A stretch of 64,000 nucleotides of DNA from Euwallacea fornicatus. Taxonomy: Eukaryota > Arthropoda > Insecta > Coleoptera > Curculionidae. Position numbers and translations under genes: made by a program. The DNA lies in assembly GCF_040115645.1 (NCBI RefSeq), contig NC_089550.1, positions 1,426,001 to 1,490,000 on the forward strand. The letters are read 5' to 3'. Position 1 is the first letter of the stretch, and each line of letters begins with the position of its first letter. The notes below the pieces were generated by a model, which was not told where the DNA came from, ran no database searches, and saw nothing but the letters and a program-made list of their open reading frames with translations. Positions 22,921 to 37,300 of the stretch are shown here, one piece after another.

Positions 22921-25900
22921 ATGCGGTTTAAGGACAAGTTCCGCAGGAACCTGACCGCAATGCTCCATTTCGTCGTCCTCGGCATCTTCACCATCAACCA
23001 CCAGTCACAAGCGGCGCGAAAACCTTTCGTCAATGGAACTTGGATGTAAGTACCCTGCGTCAGTTCCCGAACCTCACAAAAACTGCGAACTATCGAGAGA
23101 AAGTAAGATTTATGGTTCCCATCAGGCTGGTGTTTTTCGCTATACCTTCAATACGATCATCGATTTCTATTTCACAAAGTCTCGAAGCGGCCTCTCATTG
23201 CACTTAGATCAATCTTTAATTAGGCGCAGCGGACATATTGAAGTACCTCGGTACCGCTCTTTCCGAGAATTAAACGTTGCGTTATTAACGAATCGAGATT
23301 TAATAATGCGATTCCGTGAAGTTTGCACTTCGACGATTAAAGTCCCATGTTGCCATAATGGGTGTTTGTTGACCAAGTAGCTCAGTTTTAGAACCTCCAT
23401 ATCTATGTAAATCCGGCTTTAGGATGGAATACCTTGAATCCTGGACATAATTAAAAGTTGAACGTTACGAGTTCTATTCAATTTTCCTCATGATAAGAAT
23501 TCATCGCTCTTGCTACATTGGTATGCTCAATAATTATACAGTATTGCTTGACTGGCCGTGAAAAATAGAGAATTAAGGATGCATATTATCAACGTAAAAA
23601 CTCCTGATGATGGGGCTATTACGTGAACGTCTCTATACGAATTTGCCCTTTGGTGTACTTTGATTGATGATTATGATTAATGCCAGAAGCACATTACTCC
23701 TAAATTTCTGTATAGTAATTATCAAATTTCGACGTAAATCGAGTAGTCTATTTTTTTCGTTATATAGTTTGTCGCATTTGCGAAAGATTTGATCGTGGAA
23801 AACTGCAGGAAGCGTGAAAATAGGGAAATGTGAAGTTGATTTGGTAATGGCAATAATTGTAGCTAATCAATTCGTATATGGTAAACTCAACCCAGCCGTC
23901 AGCAATAAATCTCCAGAATATTTGCTTAGTATATTTTTTGAAAGTCGATTGAGGAATGACAATGATCAATTTACAGTTTTGCCAATTTAATTGCTCTGAC
24001 TAGCTTAGATTTTTGCTTCGTTCTTAATTAAACTATATTTTTTTTGTATTTCTTCCAGTCTCCTCCCTCTTACGTTCTGAGCGAAGCAGCACCAAGACCA
24101 TTAGGACTTTCGTGTCGTCTTGAATCTGTCACAAGAATTTTTGTCTTCTCTCTTGTCCCTTTTTTTCTCGATGAAATCAGTTCTTATAATTTCGTCTGTT
24201 TTTCTTGTATCGTAGCTGCTTTCATCTTCCTGTTCTTCTGGAGTGTGTTCTGTTATGGATACTTCACTTCGTGCATGCAAAAAGCACCCAGTTATTTTCA
24301 AACACAATATTTTCGCATGAAGGTTTCTTGGTTTATTAATTCCTTGATATGAATCTTTCTTTACTTTCCATTCATTTTACGTTCTCTTCACATGTGCATA
24401 GCTTCGAAATGATCTTCGTGTTCGTACATCTGCCTTTCTTTCGTATGGAAGGGATGCTAACCTTTCACTTCTCCTTTTTTTATCATGGCGCTTCTTTTCT
24501 TTTGCGTTCTTATCCATCGCTCTTCTCCTTTCTTTTTCTCAATTGGTTCGCATTTTGTTCAGCTTTCAGTGCTCTAAATGTCTTTGTTTGCGTTTTGAGA
24601 CGATCTTCCTCTGGTTTTTCGTGTTTCACATCTCCCCTTTCATGTCCGACTAGCCTGCTTCTGGAAATCGCTAAGCAACAGTTTCTTCTCAGGTTTCCAC
24701 TGTTTGTCGGTTATTTTGCTTCGTTCCTTTTGCACAGACAAGATATTTGCGTTTTGTCTTAACTTTAAAATAATTTTCTGGTTCGCCTCTGGTTTTTAAG
24801 CATAAAAATTTGTAATGCTTCACGATAAGCTACAGCTCCACTTACATTAAGTTAAAAAAATATATATAAAAATATCTCGTCTAGTACGTGCGTGGTTTTG
24901 AACCAAAGCACGAATTTTTCATGTCAACTGAGCAACTATAGTGCCAGGCACAAAGCAGTGGCGTGATTCTTTGATTCGATTCCTGAAGTTAATCTAAATC
25001 TTCATTTACAATGAGTTGCATTTACAATAATGCTTTCTTCCGAGCATCTAAATCATCGAGGATCGAGGCTCAACCATTTACGTGCCTACTCAGAAAACAG
25101 TGGCATACTCGTTATTTTTGCATTGTTCTAAAACCTGTTCCTTCGTCCTGAAGAACATGTTCGTGTGTTGAGCTTGTTTTATAAATAAAAAATTAATTAA
25201 TATATATTTTTTTGCTTGGGTCTGCAAAACCATTCGCGCCTAATATAGCACAAATTGGCCACATTCGAAAGCGAAAAAAATAATTAGATGTATGTAAAAA
25301 TCCTTCCCAAAATATTGACTCAAACCATCGAAAAACCCATTCAAGTGTGTTTAGGTTTCTCTTTTCGAATGCAAATGTGTGCATGGGCGCATTATTAACC
25401 GTTTCATTAGTTATTTTAGCAATTTCCTAATTGTTCAGTTAGTGTTCCTCATAACATCATCGAAAATAAATATTTGCTTTTGTTAAAATGTTTGAAGAAA
25501 TGTGTGTCACAAAGCTGTTTGGATTCGTTTCGGGTCTCAGACAAAAATCTGAAGAAAATTAATCATTGAGCTACCACAGAAGAAATGGTATTAAATTACG
25601 CTGTCACAACGGTTGTGTGCTCACCAGCCAAGTAGGCAGAAGAAAGTTTAATCACGAAGATTTAAAATTCCATTACAGCGTTGATGTATGTAATAAAGGA
25701 GCAGGATGATAGAGATGTTGCAAAAGCAATCGGTACCTTCATATAATCATAAACACGCACAAACCCCAACACACACTCATTTTACGCACAAATGGACCGA
25801 ATCTGCTTGTTTACATCTTAGTTTCCATGGCGGACACAATGAGTTTACGATCAGCGGGCGTTGTTATATTTTTACGGCCGTCGCCAAGGGCGACGGGCCG

Positions 25901-28359
25901 TAAAGTAAAAATTCTTGCCCGTTAATTTTTTAACCACCCGTAATCAAATAACTGGGCATAATATTGTTCTAGTTCGTAGGTACCCCAAGGCGAAAAAACG
26001 ATTACTCCCTTGACTGAATAAAGTTAAACTCAGCCTTCGGCCGCTTTCGTAATCTTCTTCTTTCAGCCCTCTGCACGTAAATAACTATTACCGCACTGGG
26101 ATTGGCCAATATTTATTAAGACGTTCCTGGTACTCAATCATTAGTACCATCAAAAGTCGCCTTTAGTGCGTGCATGCAGAACTTAATTTTAGACGATACT
26201 TGTGTCTTCGTGTGCATGTTACAGGCTGGTTATTAAGTTAATGGTTTCCCTGTATCTATTTATACCTCCTCGAGAAATATTTTTCCACTAGCATTTATTT
26301 CTTGGTTTGGGTTTACGATTGGTAGCGTTTGATGGGTCGCCTTCATACTTGAAAACCCTTTCAAAATTTCTAATTTAACGCTGATAATACTATGGTGCCT
26401 TTAACTAATCGGTTAGCTGCCGGCTGTGAATTACGATTTGGATGGAATACCCATTTCTAAGACAGTAAATGTAAAATTTATTCACTGTCAAAGTTCTCGT
26501 AGGTGAAAGGTTTTGGTCAACGTTACTATTTAACCACGCGGCCTTATGGGTCCATAACTCGAAATCCTTTTAGTAGATTGTGAGTCTTGAAGAAGGAAGA
26601 AACCGAGCCAGGCCTAACAAGGCTTATCTGTCCATCAAAATACATCCTAGTATTATTTTACACATCCTAAATCCTCTACAGTGCGTGTTCTTTTACGTTA
26701 CCTAAAACATGATTGTGTTCGCTGATATGTCGGCCCATGAATGGGTTTTGTGTATCTCGAGAACTGGTAGGTATTAGTTTCAGTAATCTGGTTATCGTTT
26801 AAAAACCGCTTTCTGCCTTTTGGCCGACTAATTGGGGATTAGCGGTTCGACTTCCTGCGCCAAAGGAAAACATTGTTTGAATGGAAAAAACGCACATCTC
26901 GTCATTTCTCTGGGAAAACTCATTCAGAAAAATGGCGATGGGCACGAAAATCGGAGTTACTGCCTCACGCTTTCCTTCTGTATTGAACCAATCTTCTGGT
27001 CTTGGACTCACCTAAAGTATACGGGGTGTAACCCATCATCGTGGAGACATTTCACGGAGCGATAGGACTTTGAAAAATATTCAAAAAAACGATAATGGAG
27101 TTATGGTCAAAAATGCGCCATTTCCGATGTACTGAATGAAGGAGTTCACATTTTTTCTCATACAGTGAAAATCAAACTGAGTGGATACACGGAGAGCTAG
27201 TGGCACAAAAATACTCACTAGAAAAAATACCTTTTTTCGTTGTAAGCAAAGCTCCTTTATGAACTTCCGGATGTAAAGTTTATGAGGATTCAAAATTCAT
27301 AGATACGCGCCATTACTGCTTTTTAAGCGTCAGTTCCATCAAGCAAAACTCGTGCTTTGATTGCTCAAAAGCGACAAGAGAAGTTTTCACGATATTTTGA
27401 GGACTTTCCTGAAGTATTTGCAGATAAATATTTTAGATCGGTTTCTGGATTGAGACAAACGAGCCACGCGACAGCCTTTTGCGGAAGATTTTAATTTTAC
27501 TTGTCATCTCTATCAGCAAAAATTGTTCTTTTCCTCGCTAGCCTGAACTAACCCGATCACCAGAGCCTGCTCCAAATTTTCCAAGGCATATTCAATATTT
27601 CTCCAAAAGAAAAAGCAGGGGAAGGGGCCGTAGTACCTGCGCGTGTGAAGGGATGAAACGCGAGGCAGATTTGTTTGACGAGGAAATGTTAGAATTGTTG
27701 TGAACGAAGCAGAGGAAGTACTTCAATCGGAAAGGAACAGGAAAAGAAGTGGAACTCGTTGCAACTTTCGGAAGTCCCGAAGTTCGAGATACGCTGATGC
27801 GATCTAGGCAGGAAGCACTGTCGCATGGGATAATCCAAGAGTAATTAAGAGAGACGAGATTTCATTTTGTCAGTTTTCCTTGTACTTGTTTATCATCATT
27901 ATTTCACTCCTAATCAGCTAATTATCTCCAAATGATAAATCGTAGTACGCACTCCGCTTCCCACTGGACTCAAATACTCGTAACAGCATTAAGTTGCTTA
28001 AAATTCCAAGTGATTTATATCTCAAAGATGCTTTTGATCGATAAAGAGAGTGGCTATTAATGTTGTTCCCAATTAGATTTATCCCGCAACGACTTTCAAT
28101 CCATCTAGATATTTTAAACACCCGGGAGTAATTTGGTATAACGACATTTATAAATGTTAAGACACGACAAAAATGGCCGTTTGTAATTTACGCTCGATGC
28201 CAATTACCTTTACTTTTGGTCCCATATTAATAATTTATAGTGCATATATTTTAATTACCGTGTAACATGTGTATTATTGAACCTAAAAGGTTATATGCTG
28301 GTTGGCCTAGTTGCGTCACTACAACCGGGTGGGTCGCATTAGCTACGCCTCTATACGTG

Positions 28360-28390
<31 letters not shown>

Positions 28391-31300
28391 ACATATATAA
28401 AAAAAAAAAATTAAATCACTTTTCTTGTACTCACGCATCACTAGATAGCAACGATTCGTTATTACGCAAAAACCTTTTCCTTATAGCCCCGCAAGTACGG
28501 TTATTACCCAACAATTAAAGCGCTTTACGATGTCAGCTCGGATTCCTTTGTAATACTGTTTTATGACGTCGATGTTGCAAAAGAATTTTTCCAGAAGCCA
28601 ATAAGAGTTGCCCGTAACTTAATTGGTTGGGATCGCCAATAAAGAGACTTATTTTATTATTTTGCTGCTGTATTAATCTGCAGGTGGCCTGCTTAAGAGC
28701 CATCAGCGAAGTAGCACGAAGCAATCAGTACTGAGTTAATTTTTTAATCGTTTACATGTGTATGTGCCTTGCTGTAGGTAAGCAATAAAGGAAAACATCT
28801 AGGTTTGTGTACAATGTCCGTAAAGAATTTGTACGGAGGCACAGATGAGGCCGAATTGCGAAAGAGAGAGAATAAAATCGGACTGAATAGCAATGAAGCA
28901 AGATGGTCATTGGGGGGGCGGTAGGAGAGAGAAGAGTCAAGGAGAGCAGTAATTGGTAACACAACGGAGAACAAAAAAAAACTTCTAAAGAACTGTAAAG
29001 GACCCCTCAAATCAACCCCGAGTTGGGACAGAAATTATTGGTCGCATAGTCTCACATGTCGGCCTCACTAGCCGTCCCACTAGCGGCCTCATTAGCTGTA
29101 AAAGAACGGCTGCGTCCCATCCCAACCCTGCTGAGCTGACTTCCAATATTGCTGTTATTGAAGAACGTTTCAATTAAATATTAAATTATGTAGCTAGTTG
29201 ACTATGTAAAAAGTGCTGCATTGAACCTCAATAGCATTAACTCTGACCAACGAGAGTGCAAACATCAGGGTCCTGCAGAGTACCGGTTGAAAAGGATCGA
29301 AACCCATTTGCGAAAGACGATGTCAGAGATTTTGAAAGGAAAAGTTTGGGAAGATTTTTCCTCAGGTTGCTAAGAATGTTTGGTTGCTACGGATTCAGAA
29401 ATGGATAGTAATGGCGAATATTTTCGAGGTACTTCGTTGCACTACTTCCGAAGAGAAAAAACGCAACACAGAGGTATAAAAAGTTGTGTGATGGCGAAGC
29501 TGCTGAAGACAAAATGAACGCTTTGATAGAACAGGTTGGTCGATTGGCCATATGGGAAAGTGCTGGCAGTCTAAAGGTATCAAAATCAAGCGTTGGTAAA
29601 CTTTTGAAACAAATTTGATACGTTAGTAAACTCGATACCACAGGAACTTCAGGTACTCTCTAAACGAGACGAGAGTAACCTGTTTTTGCAACGTATAACA
29701 GAGGGTGAAAAATGGATTGTCTACAGCAATGTCTTATGTAAAAAACCTTGAACCAAGCGTAAGAAGCCAGCCCACGACACTCCAAAAAGGATACTCACCA
29801 AAGAAAAGTTCTCCTCTGATGGCATTACAAAGATGTTTTGATCTTTCGATACCACTTACCAGTTTGACCGCACCCTAAAAATGTCTAAAACTTGCATGAA
29901 ATGTATCGTCCCGTCCACCCTATTCTCCAGACCTATCACCATCCGACATCATCTGTCTCGATCGCCGCGCAAGATCGTTAATGGAAACCCCCATGCGACT
30001 GATGAAAATACAAAAAGTGCTTGAGCCAGTTTAGTGCCGAAAAATAATCCACTTTTTATGAGGGTGAGATCATGAAGTTGCCCCGAAGATGGAGAGATTG
30101 TTGGACACTCATCCAATTCGTCATGTTTCACTTGCATTTCGGTCTACAATATATTAGAGGATTAAAAGATTAAAACTCATAAATCAGTCAAGTTAAGGGT
30201 TGATCTGGTTTGACCGTGGGAATTATGGAAAGGAATGCACACGTCACTTATAAACGTTGAGATTGACCATGTCCTTCGCAGAGTCAATGTGTTAAAATGT
30301 TAACTGCAAAAACCTTTTAAGGTTTACCTTTAAATCGTTTAGACTAAAACTCGAAATTCGTTGGAGCCAACTAATCAGCGTTCTGATTGGTCAATCAGAA
30401 CAAAGCAGGCAGATACCAAACCCTGCTCATTTTCTCTCCAGGGATTTCCCACGATTGGAAATAGTTCGCGACTTGTGCTGAAAGATAATTCTCCACATTT
30501 TCCTCCTAATTCAGTCTTAATTTGTTGTTGTGCCCAAGTCACACACAAGAAGTAATCACTTTGATTTTATTATACTGTGTGACGTAGAAAAAAGAACACT
30601 TCGTAAAAATTGTTTTGTTTTAATAATGTTTGTATATGGAAATACAAGAAATGAATAAATTTTCAGCCATATTTATCAATGTATTTACGAGTTTTTAGGA
30701 ATTTTAGTTTTTTTTTTACTATAAAAATAGCAATAAAATAGCAACAATATGACTGCGGAATATCATTTATTGTGTGCTTAGAAAGTGCTCTTATATTAAT
30801 CAAACATGGCCACACGCAGAACGCAGCGAATTCTCATAAGTTGAGCGAGTTTGAGAGAAGTCGAATGGTGGGTCCACGAGGGGCGGATCGGTCACTTAGG
30901 GAAATCGTCACCAAACTGAACCGTAGTATAAACACTATAGTAGCATGGTTCCAAGAAGAGCAAACATGCAGAAGTAGAGGTACTGGGCAATCCCGAAGAG
31001 TTACAGGACGCCAAGATCGCAGTCTTCGAATTATGGCTCTAAGAGATAGGTTCGTCTCGTTGAGGACACTGGCAGATCAGCGGTTTGCTGCGTATAGAAA
31101 GTCCATTAGGATTCGAACCATTTATGGCCGGATAAGAATTTTTGGACTCATTTCCTACCATTTCAATTTTACGTTAGTCCTCACCTTAAATCAACGTCAA
31201 AATCGACTGCATTGGTGCAGAGATACATTGGAATCCGGAATGGAATAATATCGCGTTTAGTGACGAATTCAGATTTTGTTTGAGTATGCATGGTGGCAAG

Positions 31301-34300
31301 AAGAAGACGGGGTGAAAGACAGGATCCTCATTTTACAATGCAGAGACGTGTCCATCAGACTGTTGGGGTAATGGTTTGGGGCGCTACTGCACATGATACC
31401 AAGTCACCATTAATTTTCGTTAGAAGCAGTATGACAGTCCAACGACCCCCCTAAGAAGTATTGCATTCTCATCTCGTGCCTTATCTGGAAATACTTGTTA
31501 ATTCAGGTTTCCAGCAAATCACTATACGACCCCATGTGGCTAAACTGGACTTCTTTCAACAAAATGCAATGAATTTGCTATTTTGCCCACCTCGATCTCC
31601 AGGCCTCTCACCGACTGAACATGGACAAGATATCGTAGGTGGAAGGTTGCATAAGTCACCCCATCCCCTACAGAGCCTAGCGGCGCTATGTCATGCTCTG
31701 CAGTTGACCTGGAAAGAGATCCCCCAAGAGGACGTCAACCACCTGATTAGATCCATGCCTAGACCTGTACAGAAACGTGCAAGACACTGAAGAGGACTGA
31801 CAAATTATTAATGTTTTTTTGGTTTTTAACGATTAAATTTGATCAATTTCTTAATGAGATATTTGTTTTAGCGTAAGAAACGCGCGCACTAAAAATTATT
31901 TAATTGAGACCATCTTTACGGGGTGTCCTCTTTTCTATGTCACGCAGTATACAGACGATTGTTGAAGTTAACGGTAGTGTTTTTCCTTGGTTATCGTACT
32001 GATTTCCGTGGCGGTATCCACGTACAAAATGATACCTGGTGTCGGAAGGCCTTTCCTGAAGACTCCGGCAAAATGTTATTGAACTGGATTGTTCTTGAAT
32101 TGGGCAACGTGTAACTTAACAAACTTATCATTTTTAGTGGAAAAAATTTCTTCCATTTACGATGGAAAATGCGCATGTCGTGGTCAACCCAGTACATAAA
32201 GTATGTATCATTTTTGACTATCATGATCCACCGGAAGCAGAAAACATCCCATAAAATCCAATCTTTGTTTTAAGACGTAGCACATTTCAAAGCCAAACAT
32301 TATTAAAGACTTGAAAGGAGCCGCTCTCGCATTCTCTCTGTCCGAGCCGCGATAAAGGGGTATTAAAAATGCCTTTAGTGAAGTTTATTATATTTGTGCC
32401 TTAAGTGCATGATTTGAGCTTAAAGGGGAATTGCGAAGGCATGCGAAATTCCCATCGAAATGTATGGCCACCAAGGGCCGAATCCGGCTAAGAGGAACGT
32501 CCATAAATCTTTGTCTAATACCCAGATATCTTATCCCAATTGCTAAGATATATTGCTACATTTAAATTAGTCAGGGAAATTTATCGTCCATATTTTAATC
32601 TAGAAGAAAAACGCGTTTCACTGAAATCCAACTGTTCTTGGCTTTTTGCTGTGACCGTCACTTTTTGAAGAATTTCTGCACTATTTGTATCGATACAAGA
32701 CAATTTCGAATTAATCACTTTGTTGCCTTAGAGAAATTCATTTTGCTGAGAACGAACAGGCACTATACGTCTTCACCTACAAAAAGTGTTACATATTCCT
32801 ACATACGCCTTTTTTGGAATTCCTGCAAGGCGATAATCTCCTTTTACAGGGAACGTCCGATTACGATACTGGAGCTTGTAGACGTTCAAAGAGGAGAAAA
32901 TGTCTTTTTAAAAAACCATTCATTAAACCAATAATCTAAAATCGGATTTAGACGCGGCTCGAATAAGATCTATCTGAAAGATATACGACGCCTTATAGAA
33001 AGTTAATATTTAATCCTTTAAAGTGATCTGACAATGGAACTAGAAACGAAAAAGGAATTGCTTTAACGGGGATATCTGATAAGTTTGTAAAGGTCTTGAG
33101 AAATATATTGGTCATCGATATCAGGAAATGGGAGTAATACAGACCTGATAAAATGTGTGTAAAGAGACATAATGAATACTTCTTTTGCGGCATGGGAAAA
33201 TCACACAAATGGAACTATGATTCAAATTTAACGAAGCAGATCGGCAATACCTTTTTAAGGGGGATCAAAGTGAAGGCGAGAAGCTTCAAAAAGGCGACAC
33301 CTCTTTTGAAAACAAAAGTTAACGCTGAAGAGCATTGAAAAAGAAGCGAGAATAATTGGAAAGAGATTGCGAGCAGTACTCTGGAAAATCTGCATGGGTG
33401 TGAATAGAGCCGTAGGTTTATAAGAAAGTGTTGCAGGAGCTCTTATGAAGCAAGAAACTTCTACCACTGTTGAATTGAATTCACATTTCCTCCGCACCCC
33501 TTGCGAATTTGGTCCACTGTATGCGTTCAGTAAATACAATTTGAACTATTTCCCGACACTGAACGATGGCTCCGTGCCCTATTTTCAAAAAAATAATGGA
33601 GCTATTCAAGTGAGTATGAATCATGTGACAACTAGGAGTATAATGTGGCGAATTCAAAGATAGAAACGTGGTATAGTAATAATTTTAGAAAATTAAAATT
33701 AAACCTTCGTAATTAGGGTCAATTCTCAACAGCCCCAAAAGGACCTTTACGGTGTAAACATTTTAAATTGTAGTTAAAATTGCGCTACATTTGGTCAACC
33801 CAGCGTGCGCACGCCTGTTCCGCCAATGGTGAACCAGCGCCACTCGACCATCCAACTAAATGATCATGTTTCTCTCGCAAGTTTGAAACTCATTACGATT
33901 CTTCGTCTATGGGTTATTTGGAAGGTTTTCCTGAATTTTCCAAATTTTCTTCTGGTTTGATACGTTTTTTCGCTCATGTGGAGACACGGGTAATTTATTT
34001 TCCTAATCCCTAGGAATATCCAATGTCTAACGGTTAATTTGGAAATGAGTTTAACTTCATTTTTACTATGTCCGGTTTATATGAACCTCTGCGCGTTTAG
34101 GTGCACCACTGGGTGGTACCGACATATTTTAGCTCATATCGCGGACTGCATCTGCATAGTTGCAGCCTCGGCAATAAGACGGACACTAAACTTACAGATA
34201 ACAAGGAAAAACATAAATTCCGCCTTTAATTGAAGAACAAGTGTGTATATTTCCAGTCATCGACACGAACCATGCAAATGCTTATCATAAATTTGGATTT

Positions 34301-37300
34301 CCAGTAATTGCTTATGCGTTGTTTCAGACGAATGGGCATGGTAATAGACGAAATGATGCAAAACGACCAAGGACCTCCTTCGTGCAAGACCTTGCCAGGT
34401 TTGAGCCCTGGTCAAACTAGATTTTGTCAGCTCTATCTTGACCATATGAATTCTGTGGCAATGGGGGCGAAGCAGTCTTTGAATGAGTGCAAGCACCAGT
34501 TTCAAAATCGCCGGTGGAATTGTTCAATTTTGGATGATATCAACGTATTTGGACCCATGATTACAATTGGTAAGTTGTGCGGAAATTGGAGCTGCAGCTT
34601 AATGGAAAATTGGGAACAATCAATCATACTGTAGCTACTATTTGCTTATCAATAACCAAACTTAAAAGCAGCTTTCTATATTGCCTTCTCATCCCCAGAG
34701 GCGTAGCAACATTTTCTTCCTCAGGCAAAAATTTAACACTCTCATAATTCACGTGAATGGTACCATTTTAGCTGAAGAACAACATGGTTTGCGATAATTA
34801 GCCGTCGTGGTACTACCTGCAGCAATCATGCAGATATAATTCTTAAATTACCGTCGGAAAGGAATATCTATATCTATCAGGCCGAAGGTTCCCTGTAATC
34901 ACGGCTTTTAATGTCGGAACCATAATTTTTCCCATAGCTGGTACTGCCGGTGCTAGGCGGTCTAGAGAACCGTTAGGCCCAATTTAACCTTCTGAACGTT
35001 CGGTACCACGGTTTGATTGCAAGGTTCAGATCGTACCATGTGGGAGGATATTCCTGGGTTCTCACTGAGAATTCAACTCATGGGTTGATCATTATTCTCA
35101 ATATTCTTTTGAACATTTAGTGAGTGCCGATTAAGATGACTTGGCGTTTTCTGCAAATCCCATTAGAATACTCTCACATTATTCCTTCTGTGTGCCCTTT
35201 CAACGCTCGTCGAGGTTACTTAGAGAATTAATTGGGTTCATTTTCTCAGAAGCTATTAGACTGTTGTTGGAATTTTGTTAACGTTCAGTGGTAATATAAG
35301 GAGTGGATCGAAAACCATCTATAAGTTTCAAGCAATATGCATGAAATATGCCTGAATTTTAACGCAATTCTCCAGGAAAAAACACGAGCGAACGTAGGTC
35401 TTGAGCGGGCGTAGCGCGTGAGCACACGTAGTCCGTGAGTGCACGTAGGCCATAAACAACTTTTTCTGATCCAGATTGCACGAATGCTTATTGATTTAAA
35501 ATTGCCTAGAATTTTCGATTCACGAGCTATATACGGGGAAGAGTTTCGTGAACGTGTTTATGCCTCCTTCGGACATGTGATGGGCGAAATTCTCAGTGAT
35601 GTACCCTTAGATGGTTTCATGACGTTTTTTTTTCAAATTGTCCTCAAACATGCCCAATTGTAAACCGCACAGCTCCGTGTCCTTTCCACTTTAAATTTTT
35701 CGCCGCATAATCCTTCAGAGTCTGATACTCATTTAATATCCTGCAACATTGTTGTTATTAGTCGAGGATTAGCTGCTGCCTATTAGCTCCCTCATCGGCC
35801 AAATGTGCCCTAGATTAGCCATTCATCCCTGCCTAAAGATGAAATATTGCCCTGCAAATCCCTACACCCAAAAGCTTATCTCCTCTGCAAGCGAGAATGA
35901 AATATGGCTGTTTGTTTCGGACACGTTAAGCCTTCAATATATGCATACAAAACCTCTAATTCCCAACACTTACACCCCGGAACATTAATATACAAATCAC
36001 GCCTTGTTATTTGGCACAAAATCGTCGTTTATCATAATAAAATTAAGCTCTAAAGCCCCTTCTACACGTTCACTTTCGAACGATTTGCATAATAACCAGA
36101 TTTCGAGCACCAGTACTCATCGCGGATGATCCGATTACGGAGCTTTTGTTCCATCCTTTGATGTTCACCTTTTTTGCGACTTCCATTCTGTTTGGAGCTT
36201 TTAATTGGATTAAGCTGCATCCCTCTCTTTTGCAGGCCAGACTACCCCTTTACGTGTAAAGTTGAATTAGTCAAGGTTGGTGGTGGAGATCCAGGGTCAA
36301 AATGAAAGATGTTGGGTAGCGAGGAACCGTGAAGAGGGCAAAAATAATGAGGCATGCGAGCCCAACGGTATCAAAATCGGACTCAGAAACAATAAATAAT
36401 GAATAGGCAACGGAAGATCGTCCACCCAGATTTCTCAGAAAGAGATTAAAAAATTTGGCTGAAAAGGTTGATTAATATGCGATTGGACGAACGATGACAA
36501 GAAGAAACGGGGACAAAATAAAGCAAACGAATCACAAAATACGGTGCCCATCGCGGTCTATTTATCTGAAAGCTTTATTGCACCTCTCGGTCCTAGATGT
36601 TCGTAGAACAATTACCAAGACATACAAGTTGATATAATGGCCTCGGGCAAAAAACGCGGAAAAGCCAATGTTATTATACGTTCCTTCAGATTGGTAGGCA
36701 GGTTATTGTTGGATTATCGCTGCGAGTGTTTATATTATTCTTCCTAGGATTGCATCGATCATTTACCGTTTTCCATTCTAACTTCCATATTATGAGCGAT
36801 TTCACGGTTCGTTTTAATCGTGCGTGGACGGAAAGCTTTACGATTCAATTTGGGCTCGCAGGAGGACGCATTACTGTAATCAATCATCATTTTCTGTGAA
36901 GAGATTTGCCTTAAGAGGCATTAATTTTAAATTGAAGCCTTTAAAACTTCTTATTTGTTCCAGCTAGCAGGGAAACCGCATTCGCCCATGCGTTGGCTTC
37001 AGCAGGAGTCGCCCATTCCATAGCCAGAGGCTGCAGGGACGGACAGCTGACCTCTTGTGGATGCTCGAGAATGGATCGGCCCAAAGATCTGAAAAAGGAA
37101 TGGGTCTGGGGAGGGTGTGGGGATAACTTGGAGTATGGATACAAGTAGGTAAATTTACCGCTGCTCCATTCCCGATCCTAAACTTACAACTTTGATAAAC
37201 GATCATTTTCAACGTCAATAATTTCTTTAATTATTTTACAGTTTGCAAGTTTAAGATTTAGCGTGCAGTGAAGTATCACTTCCGCACCCGTGAAGAAAAT

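Larger units (their letters stand above)
23046..34327 (+). other. Wnt5 intron 1 (11.3 kb)
   Basis: Donor GTAAGT at 23046 and acceptor TTTCAG ending at 34327, joining phase 2 to phase 2 (TGG AT|A CGA). The intron contains a T/C-rich block (24040-24770), a GC-rich hairpin (25871-25904), a repeat-family end (27018), a TA microsatellite (28360-28399), a 12-bp triplicate (29061-29096), a mariner fossil (29500-30115) and a Tc1 element (30571-31951). No host gene was recognised on either strand inside it. Confidence 0.8.

Noticed and set aside
24349..24762. 137-codon Phe/Ser-rich frame
   Set aside because: Explained by T/C skew; amino acid content follows the base skew and no family was recognised.
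37145..37150. Alternative Wnt5 exon 3 donor GTAAAT at 37149
   Set aside because: It would include an in-frame TAG; GTAGGT at 37145 keeps the frame.
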